Notes: generated from the letters alone by a model not told the origin. DNA of 7,031 nucleotides from Desulfobacteraceae bacterium (GCA_030589715.1 JAUUVE010000103.1:1-7031), one strand, 5' to 3'. Positions 1 through 6,329 are shown, counted from the stretch's first letter. Translations and numbers: made by a program.

Positions 1-95
1 AGGAATTTGACGTCTCTATCCCTGATGAAGATGCCGAGAAGATCGGGACCGTCAAAGATGCAATAGATTATATCAGTAAGGCCCTAGCAAAATAA
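1..95 (+). CDS. acpP: Acyl carrier protein, C-terminal end (partial)
   Basis: The window opens inside this gene; full codons start at base 3 and the stop is TAA at 93-95. The visible 30 residues begin EFDVSIPDEDAEKIGTV and end with a short helix, DAIDYISKALAK. This matches the end of helix II, loop and helices III-IV of bacterial acyl carrier proteins, where the acidic stretch contacts fatty acid synthesis enzymes. The phosphopantetheine serine (DSL motif) lies upstream of the window and cannot be checked. ACP carries growing acyl chains as thioesters in the cytoplasm and is the direct partner of FabF, encoded next. The identification rests on the tail plus the fabF neighbour and is fairly secure. 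Confidence 0.9.
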   Translation, partial: EFDVSIPDEDAEKIGTVKDAIDYISKALAK

Positions 96-101
96 TGATG
101 C

Positions 102-127
102 ACCTGCAAAAAGTGCTTTTTACAGGT
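102..127 (+). terminator. Hairpin just after acpP, possible terminator
   Basis: ACCTG (102-106) pairs with CAGGT (123-127), and AAAAA (108-112) pairs with TTTTT (117-121). There is one C/A mismatch in the stem and a four-base GTGC loop. It starts seven bases after the acpP stop, a usual place for a terminator or a 3'-end stabilising hairpin. There is no T-run after the stem; the only T-run is the right arm itself. Termination is therefore plausible but not certain, and read-through into fabF cannot be excluded. Confidence 0.5.
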
Positions 128-199
128 AATTGCGAATTTAGGGATTGCGAGTTATTTTAAACAGTTATTTGCAAGACGTTACTCGAAATGCCGAGATTT

Positions 200-227
200 A
201 TGACTTTTCACGAATGTATTAAATAAT
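200..227 (+). promoter_or_regulatory. Candidate sigma-70-type promoter for fabF
   Basis: A possible -35 box ATGACT (200-205, four of six bases matching TTGACA) and -10 box AATAAT (222-227, five of six matching TATAAT) are separated by 16 bases in the AT-rich part of the gap. Transcription would start near 234, leaving a leader of about 265 bases before fabF. This is a match by eye; AT-rich DNA gives such matches by chance. Confidence 0.3.
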
Positions 228-233
228 AGATAC

Positions 234-248
234 TTAGGGTTGCCCTAA
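234..248 (+). repeat. Perfect 6-bp hairpin in the fabF leader
   Basis: TTAGGG (234-239), a TTG loop, then CCCTAA (243-248). It falls almost exactly where a transcript from the candidate promoter would begin, so it could be a 5'-end stabilising stem or an operator. TTAGGG recurs at 281-286 without a partner. Confidence 0.4.
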
Positions 249-500
249 TTGTGAAGACCCAGAAATGGAACAAAGACAAGTTAGGGGACCAATTGATTGG
301 CCAAAAAGATCCAGCCAGGCTTCGTCGGTTGCAAGATAGTCCGTGGGGCCATGGAAAAATTGGGCCGCATTGGAAGTGCCAATTGGTCTTGCAGCAGCAA
401 AACAGTGGATGCCCCGGTATAGGGTAATCGTGTGCGGGCGATAAAAGGCACGCAAGGGGGGATATTTGAGTAAGCTCTGGGTCAAAACAGGAGTAGTAAA

Positions 501-1742
501 ATGATCAGAAGGGTTGTGGTTACAGGCTTAGGGATGGCCACGCCGTTGGGCACCGGTGTAGAGAAAAATTGGGAGGCCGTATGTGCCGGAAAGTCTGGTA
601 TAGGACCCATTACAAAGTTTGACGCGTCACCTTTTCAGTCTCAGATTGCAGGGGAGGTTACCGACTTCAGATCTGAAGATTTCATGGCCAAGCAGCAGAT
701 TCGCCGGTTCGATATCTTTATTCACTATGCTGTGGCCTCAGCCAGGATGGCCATGGAGGATTCGGGGCTAAAGATTGATTCCTCCAATGCCCATCGGGTC
801 GGAAGTATAACCGGTTCCGGCCTGGGTGGTCTGACCATGCTGTTGCACAATCACAAAGTCCTTTTGGAAAAAGGGCCTCGCCGGATTAGCCCCTTCTTTA
901 TACCGGGTATTATTGCCAATATGGCCCCCGGTCAGATCGCCATTGAGTTTGGGGCAAAAGGACCAAATATATCTATTGAGACAGCCTGTGCTGCCAGCTG
1001 TCATGCCGTGGGAGAGGCATTTCGACTGATCAGGGAAGGTGTTTCGGATGCCATTATTGCAGGGGGATCAGAGGCAGTGGTTAATCCATTAGCGCTTGGC
1101 GGTTTTTGTTCCATGCGGGCCCTTTCTACCAGAAATGATGAGCCAGAGAAGGCTTCGCGCCCCTTTGACCTTGATCGAGACGGTTTTGTGATGGGGGAAG
1201 GTGCGGGCATGCTTATTCTGGAAGAGCTTGAGCAGGTCCTTGAAAGGGGGGCCGATATATATGCGGAGGTTGTGGGCTATGGCTTGACCGGGGATGCCTA
1301 CCACGTATCTGCTCCGGAACCTGAAGGCGAAGGGGCCATTAGCTGTATGAAGATGGCACTGGACTATGCAGGCCTAAGGCCTGATCAGATCGATTATATC
1401 AATGCCCATGGCACCTCTACCAAACTGAATGACCTGTCAGAAAATAAGGCCATAAAGGCCGTATTTGGGGAGCATGCCTACAAACTTGCCATTAGCTCCA
1501 CCAAATCTATGACCGGTCATCTCCTCGGGGGGGCGGGGGGGGTAGAAGCTGTTTATACGGCACTTACAATCAAGCGTGGTATCATTCCCCCCACAATCAA
1601 TTATGAGACCCCTGATCCTGAGTGTGATCTGGATTATGTCCCCAATGTGGCGAGGCAGGCTAAGGTCACAACCGCTATGTCAAACTCCTTTGGCTTTGGC
1701 GGGACAAACGCCTGTCTGATCTTCAAGGCCTTTGAGCCCTAA
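501..1742 (+). CDS. fabF: 3-oxoacyl-[acyl-carrier-protein] synthase II (KAS II)
   Basis: FabF condenses malonyl-ACP with an acyl-ACP and releases CO2, adding two carbons in each round of cytoplasmic fatty acid elongation. The 413 residues match the usual length of about 410. It starts RRVVVTGLGMATPLG, the standard KAS II N-terminus. The nucleophile is Cys163 in TACAASCHA, where most relatives read TACAAGTHA. The active-site histidines are His303 (NAHGTST) and His340 (TKSMTGH), with the conserved Lys335 beside the latter. The glycine-rich end SFGFGGTN is at residues 396-403. The ATG start is supported by AGGAG at 489-493, seven bases upstream, and by an in-frame stop at 471-473. It follows acpP, its carrier partner, but the gap and hairpin suggest its own promoter. 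All catalytic residues are present, so it should be active. FabB is unlikely given the sequence and the acpP context. Confidence 0.96.
   Translation: MIRRVVVTGLGMATPLGTGVEKNWEAVCAGKSGIGPITKFDASPFQSQIAGEVTDFRSEDFMAKQQIRRFDIFIHYAVASARMAMEDSGLKIDSSNAHRVGSITGSGLGGLTMLLHNHKVLLEKGPRRISPFFIPGIIANMAPGQIAIEFGAKGPNISIETACAASCHAVGEAFRLIREGVSDAIIAGGSEAVVNPLALGGFCSMRALSTRNDEPEKASRPFDLDRDGFVMGEGAGMLILEELEQVLERGADIYAEVVGYGLTGDAYHVSAPEPEGEGAISCMKMALDYAGLRPDQIDYINAHGTSTKLNDLSENKAIKAVFGEHAYKLAISSTKSMTGHLLGGAGGVEAVYTALTIKRGIIPPTINYETPDPECDLDYVPNVARQAKVTTAMSNSFGFGGTNACLIFKAFEP
1527..1542 (+). other. G7-C-G8 tract inside fabF
   Basis: Seven G, one C and eight G encode Gly-Gly-Ala-Gly-Gly (residues 343-347), a conserved glycine loop of KAS enzymes. 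The frame is intact across it. The tract holds four GGG runs with one- to two-base loops, so it could fold as a G-quadruplex, and it is an obvious slippage or sequencing-error site. Confidence 0.6.
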
Positions 1743-1751
1743 CTGGGATAA

Positions 1752-1777
1752 ACCCTGTCAGAGTTGCCTAACAGGGT
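1752..1777 (+). terminator. 7-bp hairpin after fabF
   Basis: ACCCTGT (1752-1758) pairs perfectly with ACAGGGT (1771-1777) around a 12-base loop, nine bases after the fabF stop. No T-run follows, so it is a weak terminator candidate; it could instead protect the 3' end of the fabF message. Confidence 0.35.
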
Positions 1778-1787
1778 GAATCGGAAA

Positions 1788-1860
1788 ATTGAAGATTGGT
1801 GATTGGTGGTGCTCGCGGGAAAAATTCCTCAAATTTTTAATTCAATTTTCAATATTCAAT
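1788..1860. repeat. Inverted array of 7-base repeats between fabF and rpiB
   Basis: Three head-to-tail heptamers ATTGAAG, ATTGGTG, ATTGGTG occupy 1788-1808. Three more lie in the opposite orientation at 1840-1860; read on the - strand from 1860 they are ATTGAAT, ATTGAAA, ATTGAAT. Each unit begins ATTG. The two arms could pair as a stem of about 21 bp with G-U pairs and several mismatches around a 31-base loop. The unit length and phase are exact on both sides. Confidence 0.6.
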
Positions 1861-1906
1861 TCTGCGGGTCCGGTATCTTCAAGGCATCTGCGGGAGAAAA
1901 AGTTGT

Positions 1907-2335
1907 ATGGATATCGTGCTGGGGGCAGACCACGGGGGGTTTGAGCTAAAAGAGGCCTGTAAGGTCCATATGGAAAGCCTGCCCGATTACAGTGTCAGGG
2001 ATATGGGTGTGTTTAGCCCGGATCCAGCCGATTACCCTAAGGTGGCCCACGATGTGGCTCGGGCAGTCGCCAATGGTGAATTCGATCGGGGGGTTCTGAT
2101 CTGTGGCACAGGCCTGGGGATGAGTATTGTGGCTAATCGCTACAAGGGGATACGAGCAGCCCTTTGCCACAACCTCTATACTGCCCGAATGGGCCGACAG
2201 CACAATGATGCCAATATTTTGGTCATGGGTGGGCGGGTTATAGGCGTGGGACTCGCCCTTGAGATGGTAGATCTCTTCCTTATGACCCCTTCTGAGGGGG
2301 GGCGTCATCAACGTAGAGTGGGACAGATAGATTGA
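1907..2335 (+). CDS. rpiB: Ribose-5-phosphate isomerase B
   Basis: RpiB interconverts ribose 5-phosphate and ribulose 5-phosphate in the pentose phosphate pathway. At 142 residues it has the normal length for the LacAB/RpiB family. Visible family motifs are GADHGGFELKE (6-16), CGTGLGMS (66-73) with active-site Cys66, RQHNDANIL (97-105) with His99, and the ending GGRHQRRV (131-138). These place it with RpiB rather than the LacA/LacB galactose isomerases, which the context also argues against. The ATG has GGGAG at 1892-1896, ten bases upstream, which is slightly long. It is the first gene after the heptamer array and may share a transcript with the downstream genes. Its product ribulose 5-phosphate is the substrate of the RibB reaction needed by the rib genes downstream. 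Confidence 0.95.
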   Translation: MDIVLGADHGGFELKEACKVHMESLPDYSVRDMGVFSPDPADYPKVAHDVARAVANGEFDRGVLICGTGLGMSIVANRYKGIRAALCHNLYTARMGRQHNDANILVMGGRVIGVGLALEMVDLFLMTPSEGGRHQRRVGQID

Positions 2336-2384
2336 AAGCCATGATTTGACCCTGCATCTTGTCCCCTTCGCCCCAAAATTTCTT

Positions 2385-2390
2385 AAGGAG
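2385..2390 (+). promoter_or_regulatory. Ribosome binding site that fixes the deaminase start
   Basis: AAGGAG lies six bases before the TTG at 2397. The longer alternative start, TTG at 2346, has no such site, so the shorter protein is preferred. Confidence 0.75.
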
Positions 2391-2396
2391 ACTGAG

Positions 2397-2843
2397 TTGA
2401 CCAGACCCTCCTGGGCCGAGTATTTTATGACCATAACCAAGATGGTGGCCAAGAGATCCACCTGTTTACGGCGTCATGTGGGCGCCATTTTAGTAAAGGA
2501 CAGGAGGATATTGGCCACAGGCTATAACGGAGCACCAGCGGGTCTAAGACATTGTGATGAAACCGGCTGCTTGAGGCAGGACTCCTCTATTCCTTCCGGT
2601 GAAAGGCATGAACTCTGCCGGGGACTCCATGCAGAGCAGAACGTCATTATTCAAGCGGCGTATCACGGTATCCCTATCGCAGGATCTACCATTTATTGTA
2701 GCAATAAGCCCTGTGTAATATGCTCCAAGATGATCATCAATGCAGGGATAACAAAGATCTGTTGTGAACAGGGCTATGATGATCCCTTGGCCGATCAGAT
2801 GCTGGCAGAGGCAGATGTCGAGATTGCGAGGTTTGTTCTATGA
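2397..2843 (+). CDS. dCMP/CMP deaminase, ComEB family
   Basis: This is a zinc-dependent cytidine/deoxycytidylate deaminase, most likely converting dCMP to dUMP for thymidylate synthesis. From the TTG at 2397 it is 148 residues and begins TRPSWAEYFM, as relatives usually do. An upstream TTG at 2346 would add 17 residues that look non-coding. The zinc site is His78-Ala-Glu80 (LHAEQN) plus Cys106 and Cys109 (NKPCVIC). The preceding ATGYNGAPAGLRHC (40-53) is the typical dCMP deaminase substrate region. Extra cysteines at 23, 53, 58 and 74 resemble those of family members with a second metal site. It ends with an ATGA overlap into nrdR, so the two are translationally coupled. The name comEB comes from Bacillus competence and implies no competence role here. 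Another nucleotide substrate cannot be excluded. Confidence 0.88.
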   Translation: MTRPSWAEYFMTITKMVAKRSTCLRRHVGAILVKDRRILATGYNGAPAGLRHCDETGCLRQDSSIPSGERHELCRGLHAEQNVIIQAAYHGIPIAGSTIYCSNKPCVICSKMIINAGITKICCEQGYDDPLADQMLAEADVEIARFVL

Positions 2844-3313
2844 AATGCCCCTATTGTGCCAAGATAGACAATAAAGTGATCGACTCACGGCTGAGCAAGG
2901 ACGGAAGAAGTATAAGAAGAAGACGGGAATGTCTGGGATGCGGGAGAAGATTTACCACTTACGAGAAGCTGGAAGATATCCTTCCGATGGTGGTCAAGAA
3001 AGACGGCCGACGGGAGGCCTTTAATCGGGAGAAGATCACTTCTGGAATTCGTAAGGCCTGTCAAAAACGACCGATCAGTATGACGAGGATCGAAGAATTT
3101 GTTGACTCTCTGGAGGCCCATTTTCAAGAACTAGGGGCAAGAGAGGTTGACAGTTCAGAGGTAGGGGAAAAAGTAATTAATATACTAAGGGAGTGGGATG
3201 AAGTAGCCTATGTCAGGTTTGCTTCCGTCTATAGACAGTTCAGGGATATTAATGAATTTATGGCCGAACTGGAAGAAATCCTCAAGTCAAGGCAAGAAAA
3301 GGCGGGCGGCTAA
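2840..3313 (+). CDS. nrdR: Transcriptional repressor NrdR
   Basis: NrdR represses ribonucleotide reductase genes by binding paired NrdR boxes in their promoters, sensing ATP/dATP. The 157 residues match the family's usual 150-160. The N-terminal zinc ribbon has Cys3, Cys6 (CPYC), Cys31 and Cys34 (CLGC), with the arginine-rich SIRRRRE at 24-30 and RFTTYE at 37-42. An ATP-cone domain follows from about residue 49 to 139, starting PMVVKKDGRREAF and including VAYVRFASVYRQF (122-134). The start codon overlaps the deaminase stop. It therefore joins a deoxynucleotide supply enzyme with a deoxynucleotide-sensing repressor. I saw no NrdR-box pair in this window, so its targets lie elsewhere. All key residues are present. 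Confidence 0.96.
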   Translation: MKCPYCAKIDNKVIDSRLSKDGRSIRRRRECLGCGRRFTTYEKLEDILPMVVKKDGRREAFNREKITSGIRKACQKRPISMTRIEEFVDSLEAHFQELGAREVDSSEVGEKVINILREWDEVAYVRFASVYRQFRDINEFMAELEEILKSRQEKAGG

Positions 3314-3343
3314 GGATTGGTAGGTTTTTGAATTGAAGGGTTC

Positions 3344-3348
3344 AGGGG
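3344..3348 (+). promoter_or_regulatory. Likely ribosome binding site of ribD
   Basis: AGGGG ends six bases before the TTG at 3355. A second purine stretch, GAAGGG at 3335-3340, sits eight bases before another in-frame TTG at 3349, so the start is uncertain by two codons. Confidence 0.5.
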
Positions 3349-3354
3349 TTGGTC

Positions 3355-4461
3355 TTGAACGAATGGGATTCAAAGTTCATGAGGGAGGCCTTACGCCAGG
3401 CCCGCAAAGGCCTGGGCCGCACCTCGCCCAATCCCGCTGTGGGAGCCGTGATTGTGAGGGAAGGGGAGATCGAGGCCAGAGGATATCATCACAGGGCCGG
3501 TCACCCCCACGCAGAGGTGGAGGCCTTGCGCAAAATTGGGGGGAAAGCCCAAGGGTCCACCCTTTATGTGACCCTGGAGCCATGCAATCACTTTGGAAGA
3601 ACGCCACCGTGCACCGAGGCCATCCTAAAGAGCGGAATCCAGAGGGTGGTGGCGGGGATGAAGGATCCCAACCCTGAGGTCTCAGGGGGTGGATGTGAAT
3701 TTTTGAGAAAAAATGGAGTAGAAGTGGACACCGGTGTCATGGAATCTGAATGCCTCCGGTTGAATGAAGGTTATTTGAAGTTTGTTGCCCATAAACGGCC
3801 ATTTGTTATGGTCAAGTCGGCCCTCACAATAGATGGGTGGACAGCCACATCCACAGGAGATTCCAAGTGGATCACCAATGAGAGATCAAGGCAGTTCGCC
3901 CATGTATTAAGGAATCGGGTAGACGCCTTGATGGTCGGGGTTGGGACGGTGCTCGCAGATGACCCTTTTCTTACTACCCGCCTCAAACGGGGGCAAGGCA
4001 AAGATCCACTACGGATTGTCGTTGATACTAATCTAAGGATACCCCGAGATGCCAAGGTCTTAAATCATAAATCCACCGCTCAGACCCTGCTTGTAACGGG
4101 CGCTCATATCCCCCCTGAAAATCTAAAGAGGTACCAAAAGAAAGGGGTTTCCATGCTCTCCTGCCCTCTCAAAGGCGGTAGGATTGACTTGGGGGCCTTG
4201 ATGGATATATTGGGAGAAAGGTCCGTGATGACCCTCATGGGGGAGGGGGGCGCCTCGATCATTGGTTCAATGCTCCGAGAGAGACTGATCGACAAGTTCC
4301 TTATCTTCACGGCTCCAAAGCTCATGGGAGGGGATGATGGCGTTTCCATGGCCAGTGGTCCTGGAGCGAAGGGGATGGATGATTGCCTGAGGTTAAGCGA
4401 CCTTGAGGTGAGGCGCTTTGGTGAAGACATCCTCACAGTGGGTTATCCGGATTACGGGTAG
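3355..4461 (+). CDS. ribD: Bifunctional riboflavin pyrimidine deaminase / reductase RibD
   Basis: RibD carries out the second and third steps from GTP: deamination of the pyrimidinone product of RibA, then NADPH-dependent reduction of its ribosyl side chain. From TTG 3355 it has 368 residues, the normal two-domain length. The deaminase domain (about 1-145) has the zinc site His52-Ala-Glu54 (HPHAEVEAL) and Cys77/Cys86 in EPCNHFGRTPPC. The reductase domain (about 149-365) has KSALTIDGW, TGDSKWIT (167-174), VGVGTVLADDP (194-204) and GEGGASI (296-302). Trp162 in DGW is odd, since most relatives have Lys or Arg there. No ATG precedes 3379; that ATG would cut off the conserved N-terminal helix, so a TTG start is preferred. 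It begins 41 bases after nrdR, with no room for an FMN riboswitch. Confidence 0.95.
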   Translation: MNEWDSKFMREALRQARKGLGRTSPNPAVGAVIVREGEIEARGYHHRAGHPHAEVEALRKIGGKAQGSTLYVTLEPCNHFGRTPPCTEAILKSGIQRVVAGMKDPNPEVSGGGCEFLRKNGVEVDTGVMESECLRLNEGYLKFVAHKRPFVMVKSALTIDGWTATSTGDSKWITNERSRQFAHVLRNRVDALMVGVGTVLADDPFLTTRLKRGQGKDPLRIVVDTNLRIPRDAKVLNHKSTAQTLLVTGAHIPPENLKRYQKKGVSMLSCPLKGGRIDLGALMDILGERSVMTLMGEGGASIIGSMLRERLIDKFLIFTAPKLMGGDDGVSMASGPGAKGMDDCLRLSDLEVRRFGEDILTVGYPDYG

Positions 4462-4504
4462 AGAATAGAGCTCAGCACTTATTTATTAGAACGGGCAATA
4501 ATAA

Positions 4505-5167
4505 ATGTTCACCGGTCTGGTCGAAGGGATTGGCAAGATAAAGGACATCCGTCGCACTCAAGATGATATGAGAGTGACCATTATCCCTCTTTTTGAATTC
4601 ACCGACTGCCGGGTGGGCGACAGTATTTGTGTTGACGGCGTGTGTCTGACGGTGACCCATATCAAAGAAGGGGCCTATACCATGGATGTTTCCGGAGAGT
4701 CCATTTCACTAAGCACCCTGGGACATCTTCGGGGGGGTGACGAAGTGAACCTGGAGAGGGCCTTGCGGCCAACGGATCGATTGGGAGGGCACCTGGTCTC
4801 CGGTCATCTGGACGGGACCGGGAAGATACTGAAAAAGGACGCAAAGCGAGGATTCTGGCTTTTAAGGATAGGGCTTGACCAAGAGCTCTCAAGATATACC
4901 ATCGAAAAGGGATCGATCGCGGTTGACGGCATTAGCTTGACCATCAATAGCTGTGAGGATAGATTTTTTGAGGTGAGCATAATACCTCAGACCGTCAAGG
5001 ATACGACTCTTTTGAAGAAGAGGGTGGGAGACCCGGTCAACCTGGAGACGGACTTGATCGGGAAATATGTTGAGAAATTCTTTCTGAGGGCCAGGCCAGA
5101 GCAACAAAGAGATACGTCTTCGGGTATTGACCTGGAGATGCTCATAAAGCAAGGATTTGGTGATTAA
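4505..5167 (+). CDS. ribE: Riboflavin synthase, alpha subunit
   Basis: The enzyme dismutates two molecules of 6,7-dimethyl-8-ribityllumazine to riboflavin and a pyrimidine that RibH reuses. The 220 residues form the usual two lumazine-binding repeats. The first runs from MFTGLVEGIG with GDSICVDGVCLTV (38-50). The second starts around GGHLVSGHLDGTG (94-106) and has KGSIAVDGISLTIN (135-148). The tail IDLEMLIKQGF is also typical. In the second repeat the common IPHT reads IPQT (Gln162), a change of unknown effect. The ATG start is fixed by the invariant MFTG N-terminus, but upstream there is only a weak ACGGG at 4491-4495, suggesting modest initiation or coupling to ribD 43 bases before. One base separates its stop from the preferred ribBA start. 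The symbol ribE is used here in the alpha-subunit sense; some systems call it ribC or ribB. Confidence 0.95.
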   Translation: MFTGLVEGIGKIKDIRRTQDDMRVTIIPLFEFTDCRVGDSICVDGVCLTVTHIKEGAYTMDVSGESISLSTLGHLRGGDEVNLERALRPTDRLGGHLVSGHLDGTGKILKKDAKRGFWLLRIGLDQELSRYTIEKGSIAVDGISLTINSCEDRFFEVSIIPQTVKDTTLLKKRVGDPVNLETDLIGKYVEKFFLRARPEQQRDTSSGIDLEMLIKQGFGD

Positions 5168-5168
5168 T

Positions 5169-6329
5169 ATGGCAGTCGCAAGTATTGAAGAAGTATTGGA
5201 AGAGCTAAGAGAGGGGAAGATGACAATCCTTGTCGACGACGAGGACAGGGAGAACGAAGGGGATCTTACCATTGCTGCAGAAAAGATCACACCGGAGGCC
5301 ATCAATTTTATGACCAAATACGGTCGCGGGCTTGTCTGCCTGGCCTTGAGCCCGGAGATCGTGGAAAGGCTAAAGCTACCGCCAATGGTCTATGATAATC
5401 GATCCCCTCATAAGACCGCCTTTACCATATCCATTGAGGCGGGGAACGGGGTGACAACGGGTATATCGGCAGCAGACAGGGCACATACCGTCTTGACGGC
5501 CGTGGCGAACGATTCAGGGCCGGAGGATCTTATTCAACCGGGGCACATTTTTCCAATAAGGGCCAGAAGGGGAGGGGTCTTATTCAGGACGGGTCAGACA
5601 GAAGGCTCTGTGGATCTGGCCCGTCTTGCGGGTCTGAAGCCGGCCGCAGTGATCTGCGGGATCATGAAAGACGATGGCACCATGGCCAGGATGCCAGACC
5701 TTGATAAGTTCAGTGAAAAACATGGACTCAAGATCGCCACTGTGGCTGACTTAATTGCCTATCGCATGCGTACGGAGTCTTTTGTACACAAGGCAGCAGA
5801 GACGATCTTGCCTACCCCTTATGGCGAGTTTAAGGCAATTGCCTTTGCAAACGATATTGATGATTATGAACACCTGGCCCTGGTCAAGGGCGAAATTGAT
5901 TCTGAAAAAGAGGTCTTGGTGCGGGTCCATTCCGGGTGTCTCACCGGAGATGTCTTTGGCTCCTATCGCTGCGATTGCGGTGAGCAGCTCAGGGAGGCCA
6001 TGGCAATTGTTAGTGAGGAAGGTCTGGGGATAATCCTATATCTACAACAGGAAGGCAGGGGCATTGGCCTTGCAAACAAGTTAAAGGCTTATGCCTTACA
6101 GGACAAGGGTCGGGATACGGTCGAGGCGAACGAGGATTTGGGATTTAGGGCCGATTTAAGGGATTATGGAGTGGGAGCGCAGATTCTGGCTGCCCTGGGT
6201 GTCAAGAAGATGCGACTGATCACTAATAACCCCAAAAAGATCATTGGCCTTGAAGGTTATGGGCTCCAGGTGACAGGGAGGGTCCCCTTGAGTGCGAGCC
6301 CAGGCCTGAAAACCGGGAATATATCTTGA
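5169..6329 (+). CDS. ribBA: RibBA: DHBP synthase / GTP cyclohydrolase II, apparent C-terminal frameshift
   Basis: RibB converts ribulose 5-phosphate to 3,4-dihydroxy-2-butanone 4-phosphate, and RibA opens GTP to the first riboflavin intermediate. From ATG 5169 the frame gives 386 residues. TTG 5157 or GTG 5160 would add a few, but relatives begin near this ATG. The RibB half (1-200) has LVDDEDRENEGDL (21-33, with Glu28 and Asp32), ISAADRAHT and PGHIFPIRAR (124-133, with His126). However, the usual GHTE reads GQTE (Gln143) and the usual CE reads CG (Gly164). The RibA half (about 205-386) keeps zinc ligands Cys257, Cys268 and Cys270, QQEGRGIGL (293-301), Asp329, Arg331 and NNPKK (353-357). HSEC is HSGC here. 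After RVPL (371-374) the sequence stops matching the family and ends 12 residues later; the expected tail continues in another frame to 6376. The cyclohydrolase half looks functional and the DHBP synthase half doubtful. Confidence 0.9.
   Translation: MAVASIEEVLEELREGKMTILVDDEDRENEGDLTIAAEKITPEAINFMTKYGRGLVCLALSPEIVERLKLPPMVYDNRSPHKTAFTISIEAGNGVTTGISAADRAHTVLTAVANDSGPEDLIQPGHIFPIRARRGGVLFRTGQTEGSVDLARLAGLKPAAVICGIMKDDGTMARMPDLDKFSEKHGLKIATVADLIAYRMRTESFVHKAAETILPTPYGEFKAIAFANDIDDYEHLALVKGEIDSEKEVLVRVHSGCLTGDVFGSYRCDCGEQLREAMAIVSEEGLGIILYLQQEGRGIGLANKLKAYALQDKGRDTVEANEDLGFRADLRDYGVGAQILAALGVKKMRLITNNPKKIIGLEGYGLQVTGRVPLSASPGLKTGNIS

Larger units (their letters stand above)
96..500. other. 405-base gap between acpP and fabF
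   Basis: No convincing protein gene lies here. Bases 128-235 are clearly AT-rich and look like promoter DNA. Bases 236-490 are more GC-balanced and contain three small inverted repeats: 234-248, 289-300, and a 9-base pair of arms at 287-295 and 380-388. Short open frames exist on both strands (+ strand 251-427 from a GTG; - strand 485-234 from a TTG). Neither has a ribosome binding site or a sequence I recognise. The most economical reading is a promoter followed by a long untranslated leader for fabF. Confidence 0.5.

Noticed and set aside
234..485. 83-residue open frame on the - strand in the acpP-fabF gap
   Set aside because: TTG start, no ribosome binding site on that strand, no recognisable motif, and it overlaps the fabF leader.
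2346..2396. 17-residue N-terminal extension of the deaminase
   Set aside because: No ribosome site before TTG 2346, while AAGGAG sits correctly before TTG 2397, where the family-typical N-terminus begins.
1946..2461. 171-residue open frame on the - strand
   Set aside because: It is antisense to rpiB and the start of the deaminase gene, both of which are well-supported enzymes.
3314..3354. FMN riboswitch ahead of ribD
   Set aside because: Only 41 bases lie between nrdR and ribD and none of the RFN-element boxes are visible. The gaps before ribE and ribH also lack them.
3333..3677. 114-residue + strand frame overlapping ribD
   Set aside because: Proline/glycine/arginine-rich frame-shifted reading of the ribD deaminase domain, whose zinc motifs are intact in the other frame.
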